Shown here: positions 11,601 to 21,841 of the stretch, in pieces
Layout of the letters: each line of letters starts with the position of its first letter
How positions within the stretch are numbered: position 1 is the first letter of the stretch
From: Ryuthela nishihirai
Taxonomy: Eukaryota > Arthropoda > Arachnida > Araneae > Heptathelidae
Length of the DNA stretch: 64,000 bases
Assembly: GCA_038380435.1 (NCBI GenBank)
Contig: JAWZYU010000034.1
Span: forward strand, 38,564,901 to 38,628,900
Direction: 5' to 3'
Made by a program: the position numbers and the translations under genes
Notes under the pieces: generated by a model
Told to the model about the DNA's origin: nothing
What the model saw: only the letters and a program-made list of their open reading frames with translations
The model's database searches: none

Positions 11601-12975
11601 GTGTTCTTCAACTTGCACACAATGGGCTAAATGTCCACGTCACAAGGACCCCATGGGCTCAGGGATAGTTAAGGGGAGGGGAACCAGGGGACAGGTGCTA
11701 AAAGACAGGCGGAAGCCTCACCTGAAGGCCATCCAGTGTGTTCTTCAACTTGCACACAATGGGCTAAATGTCCACGTCACAAGGACCCCATGGGCTCAGG
11801 GATAGTTAAGGGGAGGGGAACAAGGGGACAGGTGCTAAAAGACAGGCGGAAGCCTCACCTGAAAGCCGTCCAGTGTGTTCTTCAACTTGCACACAATGGG
11901 CTAAATGTCCACGTCACAAGGACCCCATGGGCTCAGGGATAGTTAAGGGGAGGGGAACCAGGGGACAGGTACTAAAAGATAGGCGGAAGCCCCACCTGAA
12001 GGCCGTCCAGTGTGTTCTTCAACTTGCACACAATGGGCTAAATGTCCACGTCACAAGGACCCCATGGGCTCAGGGATAGTTAAGGGGAGGGGAACCAGGG
12101 GACAGGTGCTAAAAGACAGGCGGAAGCCCCACCTGAAGGCCGTCCAGTGTGTTCTTCAACTTGCACACAATGGGCTAAATGTCCACGTCACAAGGACCCC
12201 ATGGGCTCAGGGATAGTTAAGGGGAGGGGAACCAGGGGACAGGTGCTAAAAGACAGGCGGAAGCCCCACCTGAAGGCCGTCCAGTGTGTTCTTCAACTTG
12301 CACACAATGGGCTAAATGTCCACGTCACAAGGACCCCATGGGCTCAGGGATAGTTAAGGGGAGGGGAACCAGGGGACAGGTGCTAAAAGACAGGCGGAAG
12401 CCCCACCTGAAGGCCGTCCAGTGTGTTCTTCAACTTGCACACAATGGGCTAAATGTCCACGTCACAAGGACCCCATGGGCTCAGGGATAGTTAAGGGGAG
12501 GGGAACCAGGGGACAGGTGCTAAAAGACAGGCGGAAGCCTCACCTGAAAGCCATCCAGTGTGTTCTTCAACTTGCACACAATGGGCTAAATGTCCACGTC
12601 ACAAGGACCCCATGGGCTCAGGGATAGTTAAGGGGAGGGGAACCAGGGGACAGGTGCTAAAAGACAGGCGGAAGCCCCACCTGAAGGCCATCCAGTGTGT
12701 TCTTCAACTTGCACACAATGGGCTAAATGTCCACGTCACAAGGACCCCATGGGCTCAGGGATAGTTAAGGGGAGGGGAACCAGGGGACAGGTACTAAAAG
12801 ATAGGCGGAAGCCCCACCTGAAGGCCGTCCAGTGTGTTCTTCAACTTGCACACAATGGGCTAAATGTCCACGTCACAAGGACCCCATGGGCTCAGGGATA
12901 GTTAAGGGGAGGGGAACAAGGGGACAGGTGCTAAAAGACAGGCGGAAACCTCACCTGAAGGCCATCCAGTGTGTT
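8613..12975. repeat. 137-bp satellite, about 32 units
   Basis: Head-to-tail units of exactly 137 bp, nearly identical, each containing GGCTAAATGTCCACGTCACA, GGGATAGTTAAGGGG and CATCCAGTGTGTTCTTCAAC. Every unit is recognisably the SINE1 3' half, read in the tail-to-body direction, lacking the roughly 32-bp tail block (GTTGGGTTGTTTTACC and neighbours). Variable sites include GAACAAGG/GAACCAGG, GGCCATCC/GGCCGTCC, GCCTCACC/GCCCCACC and a GGTACTAAAAGATAGG variant seen in two units about 822 bp apart. The 68-residue open frame in each unit is a by-product of the repeat and not a gene. Confidence 0.95.
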
Positions 12976-13662
12976 CTTTAACATGCATACAATGGGCTAA
13001 ATGTCCAGGTCATTACGACCCCATCTGCTCAGGGATAGTTCAGGGAAGGGGAACCAGGGGACAGCTGCTAAAAGACAGACGGAAGCCCCACCTGAAGACC
13101 ATCCATTGTGTTCTTTAATGGCACACAATGGGCTAAATGTCCAAGTCATTAGGACCCCATGTGCTCAGGGATAGTTAAGGGGAGGGGAACCAGGGGACAG
13201 GTGGTAAAAGACACATGCGGAAGCCTTACCTCAAGACAATCCATTGTGTTCTTTAATGGTACACAATGGGCTAAATGTCCAGGTCACAAGGACCTCATGG
13301 GCTCAGGGATAGTTAAGGGGAGGGGAACAAGGGGACAGCTGTTAAGAGAGAGACAGAAGCCTCATCTCAAGACCATCCAGTGTGTTCTTTAATGAACACA
13401 CTGGATGGTCTTGAGATGAGGTCTAGGTTACTAGGACCCCTTGGGCTCAGGGATAGTTAAGGGGTGGTGAACCAGGGGACAGCTGCTAAAAGATAGGCGG
13501 AAGCCTCACCTTAAGACCAGTGTGTTCTTTAATGGTACACAATGGGCTAAATGTCCAGGTGACAAGGACCCTTTCAGCTCAGAGATAATTAAAGGAAGGA
13601 GACCCACTAGACAGCTGTTAAGAGACAGATGGAAATGTTACATCAAAGACATCCAGCGTATT
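12976..13662. repeat. Divergent downstream edge of the satellite
   Basis: About five decayed units follow the homogeneous array, with the ancestral TTCTTTAATGGCACACAATG junction instead of TTCTTCAACTTGCACAC. A short inverted piece near 13390-13425 (GAACACACTGGATGGTCTTG) reverses the unit. Confidence 0.75.
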
Positions 13663-13670
13663 ATCTACTC

Positions 13671-13850
13671 CAAGAGTTCTCAACGTGGAGTCCGCGGTAA
13701 AAGTTTTTGGGGTACGGCGTGAGAGCTCAAAAGTCCTTAAGTTGGTATTATTATACTATAACTATAGTGTTATCTATCTATATAAGGGATACGCCAGTTA
13801 CATACACATTTCCAGGGGGTACGTGAAGCATAAAAGGTTGAGAACCACTG
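13671..13850. mobile_element. 180-bp hAT-type MITE
   Basis: The ends are imperfect inverted repeats containing GTTCTCAAC on the left and GTTGAGAACCACTG on the right. They are flanked by 8-bp direct repeats ATCTACTC (13663-13670) and ATCTAGTC (13851-13858) with one mismatch. The TTCTCAAC termini and 8-bp duplication are hallmarks of hAT elements. It encodes nothing. Confidence 0.75.
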
Positions 13851-13858
13851 ATCTAGTC

Positions 13859-14205
13859 TATTGAGTGAATTGAACATTCACTCAATAGACTAAATCTCCA
13901 GGTCACAAGGACCCAATGTTTCATTGATAATTAAATCAAGGGTTCCAGCACTTAAGAGATAAATGTAAGCCTCACGTCAAAGCTTATTCAGTGTGTGTTC
14001 TTGAACGTGCATAGGATATGTTTCGCATGCACGCGAGACCACGGCTTAACGTTCATGAAATGGGTGGCAGCCTTTTCAAGCCCATTGGTGTCCGCTACCG
14101 AGCGAAGGAACACCGCCGTATGGGACACCGCTGTCAATGCTGGCCCAGGTGGGACGCCGTATGGGACACCGCTGTCAATGCTGGCCCAGGTGGGACTCGA
14201 GCCTG
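13859..14205 (-). mobile_element. Old SINE1 body with a 41-bp internal duplication
   Basis: A short hairpin (TTGAGTGAA...TTCACTCAA) is followed by a degenerate SINE1 body (GACCACGGCTTAACGTTC, TTCAAGCCCATTGGTGTCC). A 41-bp segment starting GCCGTATGGGACACCGCTG is repeated exactly at 14115 and 14156. Confidence 0.6.
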
Positions 14206-14520
14206 GTTGGGTTGGGTTGTTTTACCTCTGACCGGCACTTTTTCTGCACATTATGGGCTAAATGGCCAGGTCATAAGGACCCCGAAGGCTCAGAGAAGAT
14301 TGGGGGAGGGGACCCACTGGAATAGCTGTTGGAAGACAGATGGTAGCCTCCCGTCAAGGCCATCCAGCTTGTTCCTTAACGTGCGCAGGGTATGGCTCTC
14401 CCGCACATGGGCTGCGGCTTAACGTCCCATCCGACGGACGGCGGCCTTTACAAGTCCATCGGTGTCCCCTACTGACCGTGGGCGGGGAGTTTTGCGGAGA
14501 TAAATCTCAACACCGACCCT
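14206..14520 (-). mobile_element. SINE1, head truncated
   Basis: Tail through body, stopping at ATAAATCTCAACACCGACC just before the B box. It abuts the next copy directly. Confidence 0.85.
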
Positions 14521-14908
14521 GGGTTGGGTTGTTTTACCTCTTAGTGGCACTTTTTTGCACACAATGGGCTAAATGGCCAGGTCACATGGACCCCGAAGGC
14601 TCAGAGAAGGTTGGGGGAGGGGACCCACTAGAACAGTTGTTGGAAAGACAGATGGTAGCCTCCCGTCAAGGCCATCCAACGTGTTCTTTAACGTGCGCAG
14701 GGTATGGTTCTCCCGCACATGGGGACACGGCTTAACGTCCCATCCGACGGACGGCGGCCTTTCCAAGCCCATCGGTGTCCCCTACTGACCGTGGGCAGGG
14801 CGGGGAATTTTGCGGAGATAAATCTCAAGGCTGACCCAGCTGGGACTCGAACCTGGGAAATACAGATTACGAGCCTGGCGCACTACCGACTGAGCCACCG
14901 CCGCCCCT
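14521..14908 (-). mobile_element. Full-length SINE1
   Basis: Complete copy from the GGGTTGGGTTGTTTTACC tail to the CTGAGCCACC head end (plus-strand reading). Confidence 0.9.
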
Positions 14909-15007
14909 GGTGGAGGAGGAACTTCTTCTAAGTTTTCATTACTTCCCAATTTTACATTCCTTTCTCTCATTCTTTCTCTCTTTTATTAGAATCTACCTCA
15001 AAAATCA

Positions 15008-15385
15008 AGGGGGGGGGGGGGTGGCTCAGTCTGTAGCGCGCCAGGCTCGTAATCTGTAGTTCTCAGGTTCGAGTCCCAGCTTGGTCAGCGTTGAGATTTA
15101 TCTCCGCAAAATTCTCCGCCCTGCCCACGGTCAGTAAGGGACACCGATGGACTTGGAAAGGCCGCCGTCCGTCGGATGGGACGTTATGACGTGGGTCCTT
15201 GTGCAGGGGAGTCATACCCGGTACACGTTAAAGAACACGCTGGATGGGAGGCTATCATCTTCTCCCAACAGCTGTTCCAGTGAGTGCCCTTCCCCAACAT
15301 TCTCTGAGGCTTCGGGGTCCATGTGACCTGGCTATTTAGCCCATGGTGTGAAAAAAAGTGCCACTCAGAGATAAAACAACCCAAT
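15008..15385 (+). mobile_element. Full-length SINE1 with 11-bp target duplication
   Basis: CTCAAAAATCA at 14997-15007 and 15386-15396 flanks the copy. The head begins with an expanded G run. Confidence 0.9.
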
Positions 15386-15659
15386 CTCAAAAATCATCAT
15401 GTTAATAGCCGTAATTCCGGTCTTGTGACGTCATTGGTGGCAGAAACTGTCGTTTTCCCTGTGGTTTCGCAGCTATTTGAATGATCGCTCCCAAATATTG
15501 TGGGATGGTCCCATTTAGTATTAACCATGTTTGAGTAAAATATCGGGATCCTAGCTATCATGGGTCGGGAGAGAGCCCTTGAAAAGCGACCGAGATTTCT
15601 GGGGGCGCTGCAGGCGCCTGCGTACTGAATGGAATAGTACGGGTTTAAAGTTGTGATCG

Positions 15660-15860
15660 AATTTTTCAATGGATATGTTACCACTAAAGCTCGAAAGCCG
15701 TTAATGTGATTACCGCTAAAGCTCGAAAGCCGTTAATGTGCACATTACCTAGGTAATCTGCAGATTAACTGATTTGCTCCGTTAACGTGTGGAATCAAGA
15801 GTTTTCCGCATTTTACCTAGGTAATGTGCACATTAACGGCTTCCGTATCGTTAAAGTTCA
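15660..15860. repeat. Iterated palindromic motif region (ACCTAGGTAAT type)
   Basis: Two direct copies of GCTCGAAAGCCGTTAATGTG are followed by inverted copies of CATTACCTAGGTAATCTGC. A mirror-image form of the same motifs lies at 30,046-30,197, beyond the SINE1 and the large palindromic element. GTTACC(A/G)CTAAAG at about 15,676 pairs with CTTTAGCGGTAAC at about 30,197, so these may be the two ends of an older inverted-repeat element. Confidence 0.5.
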
Positions 15861-15917
15861 AAAGTTTGTTTCTCTCATAGTGATGAATCTCTTGAATATG
15901 AATCTTCGTGTCACGTG

Positions 15918-16081
15918 ATTCACTCGTCCGCATTATAAAAAAACGCCCCGGATGAGCGGAGGCCAAGTGAGAATGAATCGGTAAAGTGATTCATTCTTGA
16001 TAACGAATCACTAAAATGATTCGTTCTCTCTTGGCCTGCTCATTTTGGGGGCGTTTTTTATAATTCGGACGACTGATTCAT
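15918..16081. mobile_element. Fold-back element
   Basis: Two imperfect inverted arms of about 60 bp (left from GATTCACTCGTCCGCATTAT, right to CGGACGACTGATTC) surround a short loop rich in GAATCA. Both contain the AAAACGCCCC block. No coding content. Confidence 0.7.
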
Positions 16082-16218
16082 GTTGACAGAGGGATGACCC
16101 TGGTTTCAACTCTACTCTCGGACACTAGATAAATAACATTATGTTAATTTAAGCGTACAGAAACGTTCCTGTTGTTCCAGCAAAGATCTTATTTTCACTT
16201 TAAGGAGTGCCTAGTAGG

Positions 16219-16531
16219 TTGGGTTGGGTTGTTTTACCTCTGAGCAGCACTTTTTTGCACACCATGGGCTAAATGGCCAGGTCACATGGACCCCGAAGGC
16301 TCAGAGAAGATTGGGGGAGAGGACCCACTGGAACAGCTGTTGGGAGACAGATGGTAGCCTCCCGTCAAGGCCATCCAGCGTGTTCTTTAACGTGCACAGG
16401 GTATGTCTCTCCCGCACACGGGGCCACGGCTTAACGTCCCATCCGACGGACGGCGGCCTTTCCAAGCCCATCGGTGTCCCCTACTGACCGTGGGCAGGGC
16501 GGGGAATTTTGCGGCGATAAATCTCAAGGCT
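16219..16531 (-). mobile_element. SINE1, tail-side part, split by the giant palindrome
   Basis: This is the tail and body of a SINE1 whose head resumes at 29,954. Its own target duplication, CCTAGTAGG, is at 16,210-16,218 and 30,037-30,045. The two parts were therefore one insertion before the 13.4-kb element entered. Confidence 0.93.
16526..16531. repeat. Left 6-bp target duplication of the Polinton-type element
   Basis: AAGGCT, matched by AAGTCT at 29,954-29,959 (one mismatch). Removing the element and one copy restores the normal SINE1 order CTCAAGGCTGACCCAGC. Confidence 0.85.
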
Positions 16532-16735
16532 AGTAGTATTGTGCCACCCGGGGAATCCCCCACTACTGCTTTCCCCCTATGACGTCACCGACCACCGCCC
16601 TATGACGTCGCCGACTACGCCCACTCCCTTATGACGCAACACACGTAATCATTACATAATCATTACGTAACAGGCCACGCCCCTTTATTAATAATTAATA
16701 ATTCCTCCCCCTTTATTAAACCCCCTTTCCCCCTC
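16532..16735. repeat. Left terminus with repeated TGACGTC motifs
   Basis: This is the outer part of the terminal inverted repeat. It contains CRE-like TGACGTCA (16,580-16,587), TGACGTCG (16,603-16,610) and TATGACGCAA, then an ATTACGTAACAGGCCACGCC block. The right end has two perfect TGACGTCA copies (29,874-29,881 and 29,897-29,904). Confidence 0.75.
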
Positions 16736-16998
16736 AGTGGCGCCATCTGTTGACAGTGAGAAGTACTATTTTCCCAAAAAACCCTTTATTTTCACTCTAA
16801 TTTCTCGTTTTCGGACCCCCCGGTCGCCCTACCTATATTTTAAGCCCTCCCCCTTATTAAAAACCCTCCTGGCGCCATCTGTTGACAGTGAGAAGTACTA
16901 TTTTCCCAAAAACCCCTTTATTTTAAGTCTAATTTCTCGTTTTCGGCCCCCACGGTCGACCTACCTATATTTTAAGCCCTCCCCCTTATGAAAAACCC
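16736..16998. repeat. 131-bp tandem repeat in the left arm, CTCF-like motif in each unit
   Basis: Two units, each starting GGCGCCATCTGTTGACAG (about 16,738 and 16,870), then GAGAAGTACTATTTTCCC and a CCCTCCCCCTTAT end. GCGCCATCTGTTG resembles the reverse of the CTCF core. The open frame across the repeat is a repeat artefact. Confidence 0.7.
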
Positions 16999-18090
16999 TC
17001 TGGTTGACCATTTTAAGGCCCCACTCCTTCACTCGGCTGATGTAAGTCTCAGAATAATTGCATGGAACGATTGACTGGTCTTAGAATAATTGTACAGAAA
17101 AGGATGATACAAAATTCCTTAGTAATTAAACACTCATCAAAATTCCCTTACCTCTATTAAAAATCATGCTACAGTTGAAATTCATTTTACTCTTACTGTT
17201 TCCATAGAAAATACCATAGGGGGAAATTAATAATGGTTTAAATTATTCGTAGGGATGACATGTTAAATCTGCTTTTAGAACACACGTCTGCAGTGGAAAT
17301 ATTTTCAAACTCCGTTAATCAACTCCCTAGTAATTAAACACTCGTCAAAATATTCCTCACCTTTATTAAAATCACTCCACGGTCGAAATAAAAATTAGTT
17401 TTCTGTAGATGTGTTTCACCGGGGGAAAAAAAAAAAAATCGTCCCTCGCTCTGTGGATTCCGTCCGACTGTCTTGGGTTCCCGGACTATACCGTGTACTT
17501 GCTGTGGCTTAGATGTGGGGCAGACATTTCAGATATTAACCTAGCATTCTTTATAACTAGCTTTTTCTATGCATTTCTTACATCAAAGCCAACACTAGCA
17601 CTGAACTCTTTTGAATGCAGATCTCAAATTGTAAATCAACTCGCAGAGTTGTATTTATTCCTTAGTAATTAAAACTCTTTGCTATTCATTTAGCCAGGAC
17701 GACTAAACGATTCCTTTATAATTAAAATTCCCTGCTATTAAACTCCCTAGTAATTAAACACTCATCAAAATTCCCTTACCTTTATTAAAAAAACCACCGT
17801 ACGGTTGAATCAGTTTTCTGTATATGCGTTTTATCGAAAAAAAAAAAACACTCCGGCCAACGAGACTCGAACGCACTACCCCAGCTTTACTCTATTCTTG
17901 AACAAGAATCAACCTGCAATGGAAAAGCCTCTGTTCCTGCATTCGTGGAGTCATGCACATACGTGTCACTCACTTACCGGTCAGGTAGCAAGCTTCGAAA
18001 CATCTCGTGACACGATGATGCAATCGCCCCGGGAGTTTGAGTGTCCAGCGCTCAGTGTGATTACTCATACGTTGTTGTTCTGTAAGGGTA
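16999..18090. repeat. Left arm, iterated noncoding segment
   Basis: A segment beginning AGTAATTAAACACTC and continuing into TTTATTAAAA recurs at about 17,121, 17,330 and 17,749. The last two are followed by a TTTTCTGTA(G/T)ATG block about 420 bp apart. The frames at 17,409-17,672 and 17,805-18,095 start at different points in the two arms because of homopolymer indels. I do not count them as genes. Confidence 0.5.
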
Positions 18091-18092
18091 GG

Positions 18093-18172
18093 TGACGTCA
18101 CAGCAAGGGGAAAGTAACGTGGAGTGACCAGCGAGTGACACGTATCAGAAGGCTGAGCACTGTTTATATATA
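18093..18172 (+). promoter_or_regulatory. Promoter of the left TAF9-like gene
   Basis: A perfect TGACGTCA at 18,093-18,100 is followed by a TATA element (TTTATATATA, 18,163-18,172). An arthropod-style initiator TCAGT lies at 18,204-18,208, about 40 bp downstream and slightly further than ideal. The ATG at 18,256 follows, giving a short 5' leader. Confidence 0.5.
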
Positions 18173-18255
18173 CAGGGGACTTGTTAAGACATGAACATTC
18201 TGCTCAGTGTTCTGTCGGTCTCTCGAGCTGTCATAGTTTTGAAGTCTCTGGTAGA

Positions 18256-18582
18256 ATGTCGAGAACGCGTCAATCGTTTTATGTGACTGCACGATGCATA
18301 TTGGCGTCTGTAGGTATTCCTTCATATCAGAAAGATATAACCTACGAGGAATGCTTGCAGACATTAATGAATGTTATAACCGACAAAATCCTGCATATGC
18401 TCAGTACGATGCAAGGTGAGGCGGTCATAGAAACGTACGACATTGCCCATGAGTTTCTATGCCGTGTGTGTTTTGCGGAAGTAGAAGCGTTAAACCACGT
18501 CAAAAGGATGGACTACCTATCGGTGGTCGAGGATGCCATGACCTCGATAGAGATTGCTGGCATTGTGGAGGTTGTAGGATAA
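18256..18582 (+). CDS. TAF9-like histone-fold protein, left copy
   Basis: 108 residues from the first in-frame ATG, downstream of a TATA box and TCAGT initiator. An upstream in-frame extension to 18,181 has only a TTG start, so I excluded it. Residues 9-68 align well with the histone fold of TAF9, a TFIID/SAGA subunit. Visible shared points are a leading ARCIL helix, GI followed by Y two residues later, a long central helix (LQTLMNVITDKIL) and an Asp-Ile before the last helix (TYDIAHEFL). A second helical segment (VEALNHVKRMDYL, DAMTSIEIAG) completes the protein. TAF9 normally pairs with TAF6, so a role in binding host TFIID-type partners is inferred, not shown. The copy in the other arm encodes the identical protein. 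The fold assignment is from alignment by eye. Confidence 0.6.
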   Translation: MSRTRQSFYVTARCILASVGIPSYQKDITYEECLQTLMNVITDKILHMLSTMQGEAVIETYDIAHEFLCRVCFAEVEALNHVKRMDYLSVVEDAMTSIEIAGIVEVVG

Positions 18583-21573
18583 TTAAAAACAACAACAACA
18601 AAAGGTTCTTTTCAGAACCACTTCATTTGTGTAGAAAGGATTATCGATCGTACAATTTCTGTTCACAACTCTTCTCTATCTATACATTTTTCTTCTCTAT
18701 CACCCCCCCCCCCCCGTTAACAGAGTAAATTTTAAAGGGATGTTTAACCTTCAGTATAATTTTACACAGTGTGTTAGGATTAACAACTCTTATAGCATAG
18801 TTATTGCGGGTAGGCTCCCTCTCCACTTTTAAAATTTAGATCTTACACCGACAGTCTTTTCATATACGTATTTTTATAACCATTTTAAAACCAACACTTA
18901 TTTCTTTTATCCCTAGCGATTACTGGTTGTTGCATTTTTTACTAGAAGAAACCCTACCCCTGCAGTAACAGCCCCCGCAGAAAATAAAAAAAAAAAAAAT
19001 GCTATCGGGCGAAAAATTAATAAAATCTGATTTTATTCGTCGTGATGAAAAATATTGATGGGGTAATAGGTTCGACTTAAAAGACTTCGTGTTCGGATCC
19101 TCACCACGGACAACCTCTCGCTGACGGACGGTTGAACCCTACGAAATTATTCCAAACGGGGAATCACAAGGTTTTTATTGACGAATGAATCTTGGACCTG
19201 TACTGCTTCCGTACATCGTGAAAACCCACTCACAGCCTTGATCCGTGTTCCCAATTTCCTTTACTAAGTCACTTCAAAAAACATTGTGATTGCAAAAGTA
19301 TGACTAACTGTTTTATTACGTCACGTTTTAAAAATACTTATTACTGTTGTAATCCGCTGTACGGGAGAGTAACACTGTTCGAAGAAAAATCAGATAAAAC
19401 AGTTTTTAAAAAAATCGTTTCCTCCGTCGTTTGCGTATGTCTCATCACGCTGGTGAAACCGGGTGAAAAAATATTTTTTTTTTGTACGAAGGAACTAACG
19501 CTACTCGATGCAGTCCCAGTTACATGCTTTTACCGAGTAAAGACTGTGCGCCCGAATGTTAAAAGTAGAATTCATACGTTTCCGTAAAAAAAAAAACTTT
19601 AGTTCCTGCTTAAAGGAGTATGGTTCGATTCAGGAAGAATAGGATTTGACCTCGTGCATTAGAAAAGGGAACAAATCTGTCCCCGGTGTCCTTTGTTAGG
19701 TGGTAGTATTAGTATCCTTATACAAGCTCACTTCAAATTTTCATATGACATTCTGGGGTTGAGTTTCAACCTTTTTATTTTTTCCAACCGCGATAATGCG
19801 CAGTTTTCTGCGGAACGCGAGCGACTTCGACGCCAAGGACGACCCGCACTAAACGATACGACCGTGCACTAGAAAACCGTGAACGGACTTGTGTGAAACG
19901 TAATGTACAAAGCTTGACAACAGTAATATAGACTGGGATCCTCGCTCACTATACTATCATAAGCCTCGAGAAATTATCAAATATGAATAGACCTCTATAA
20001 AGTTCCGATCCCACAATCTTCTGAGTTCATTCCCCGGTCGATGCTGTCAGGACCACAAGGGATGTTTTACACCTTCAACGACTTTTTCTGACATTCGCTA
20101 ATCAAAGTGTCTATCTACACATCAGACTTGTCATTACATCGACAAACTACCTGTCCATAGGCTGAGTAAGCATTTAGAATGAAAAATTGAGTCAGCTTCA
20201 CGACACAGATTCGTAAAACGCTCATTAATTATTTTGTGAGAGAAAGCATGCATAAAGTTCAAACACTAATACATCTTCCCTTTCTAATAAACCATACGAT
20301 CAAAGCAGATAAATTGCAAGCATCATCGGATCTGATTCCGTATATCTGCTTACGACGAAAATCTCACAATAGCCTATTCAGTACTTTAACCCCCCGATAC
20401 AGTACGTTACTAGGTCGTTTAACTAAATTACGTGCATAAACGAAAATGTAAAGGGATATCTGTAAATTCGCACAACGGGATAGGTGAATATTTTTACAAT
20501 TCTTTTGAAGGCAGAATAACTGTGACGAGAGAGAAAGTATAAAAATGCAGTGGGATGGCTGTAAAAACAACACATTACAGCGCAAATACTGTAAGATAGA
20601 AAAAAACGACTATTAACAAGTGTCATATAAGGAGCGATCGATAAAAGTCACACCGTAGCGGAAGGAGTAATACAGGAAAAATCATAAAATATTAACCCCC
20701 CTCCCCCACGCTAGTAAATCACGGTCCATTGCGTACACACGGATGAATATCACAAAAATACTTTGCATATAGTAAAGAACCACCGAAGTTTGGAAATTTA
20801 AAATCTGAAAACTCACTGTTTATAGTATTTCCGTGAAAAGTCACCCCCCAGAATCGAGATCTAGCTCTGTCGCCAGTTATTCCAGCGTACTATCTCTTTT
20901 CAGCACGTTTGAATAAGTGCATGTGAAGGTGGCTAGCTGCAGACACAAGCTGTTCGACAAAGATAGGATGTTTCACTACAATCTAACACGGAGATGTCTG
21001 TTAAGTTATTTTTTCCTCCTATTTCTACACTAGTGTGGAAGTCTTAGAACAAGTGGTTCGGGTTAGCACACGTTTTTGATATTATCTTGTTTGTCAATCT
21101 GAAAGAACACTGTCTGTGGAACATTACCTCTCTGCAAGCTAGTACTAATTACTTCACGATTCTGAGGGACGAAGGTTGTAATCGTTGGCAGATATTTTTC
21201 AGAAATATGTAATCAACCATAGTGTTCGGATATTTGATCCACAGTAAGACATGAACGTTGTTTACCTGTCATCAGCGACCCCTTCTACGGATCGTATGAG
21301 AGGTAATTGTTACGACAATTAGCTACGTGAAGTCGTGTTTATTTTAAAAGCAAAGACACACTAATTACCGACTAGCTAGAGAACGATATATTAACCTGCT
21401 AAAGTTTGATTTTAACGATCAGATAGTGTATATATCATCACTATTTTAGTTCGTAATAATATTCCAACTCTTAAAGGAAATATTGTCTCGTTATAAGCGA
21501 TTACATACAAAGAGATACACACTCTATACTTTAAATCTATAGAGACAACGATCACTATCCATGGAACACATCT
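18583..21573. other. Left arm, 3 kb without a convincing gene
   Basis: Frames here are short and do not stay intact in the mirror copy. For example, the 19,300-19,587 frame differs in its C-terminal half at 26,922-27,185 because of an A-run length change. A poly-C/G run lies near 18,705. At about 21,183-21,237 there is a fragment of the Tc1-type MITE end (AATCAACCATAGTGTTCGG), also present in the right arm. Confidence 0.5.
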
Positions 21574-21578
21574 GTGAA

Positions 21579-21642
21579 ATATCACCACATTTTTGTTTTT
21601 AACGTACGGTTGAATCGTTCTACGATGCTAGCTTTGGTTTCC
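21579..21642. repeat. Outer member of the inverted pair around the left PC4-like gene
   Basis: A 63-bp segment containing TTTTTAACGTACGGTTGAATC and CGATGCTAGCTTTGG. An inverted copy lies at 23,086-23,148, so the PC4-like gene is bracketed by inverted repeats. Confidence 0.75.
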
Positions 21643-21813
21643 CATCTCTTTCTTTTACACTCACCCGATATAAAACATTCGACCCAACATAGCTTGCTAG
21701 CTGTGCGAGGTCTTGATACAGAGAACAATATTAACACTTCTAAGGCTGACCTTAAAATCCCCGTTAACTATACAAAAGAAATCACATTGACAAAAATATC
21801 AGAGACATTCATA

Positions 21814-21819
21814 TTTATT
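21814..21819 (-). terminator. Poly(A) signal of the left PC4-like gene
   Basis: AATAAA on the minus strand, 22 bp after the stop codon. The mirror-image copy is at 24,663-24,668. Confidence 0.6.
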
Positions 21820-21841
21820 TACATTAAGGTCACATTAATAT

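Noticed and set aside
8722..12901. Thirty near-identical 68-residue open frames
   Set aside because: They are the 137-bp satellite read through. The period is not a multiple of three, each frame overlaps the next, and there is no promoter or protein-like composition.
7390..13662. CRISPR array
   Set aside because: Units are identical along their whole length with no unique spacers, and the genome is eukaryotic.
17853..17900. tRNA 3' half inside the large element arm (GCGTTCGAGTCTCGTTGG on minus)
   Set aside because: Only a B-box-like match. No A box or cloverleaf, and the mirror copy differs in the box.
18181..18255. Upstream 25-codon extension of the TAF9-like gene
   Set aside because: It starts with TTG, lies around the predicted initiator site, and the ATG at 18,256 has a better context for a eukaryotic gene.
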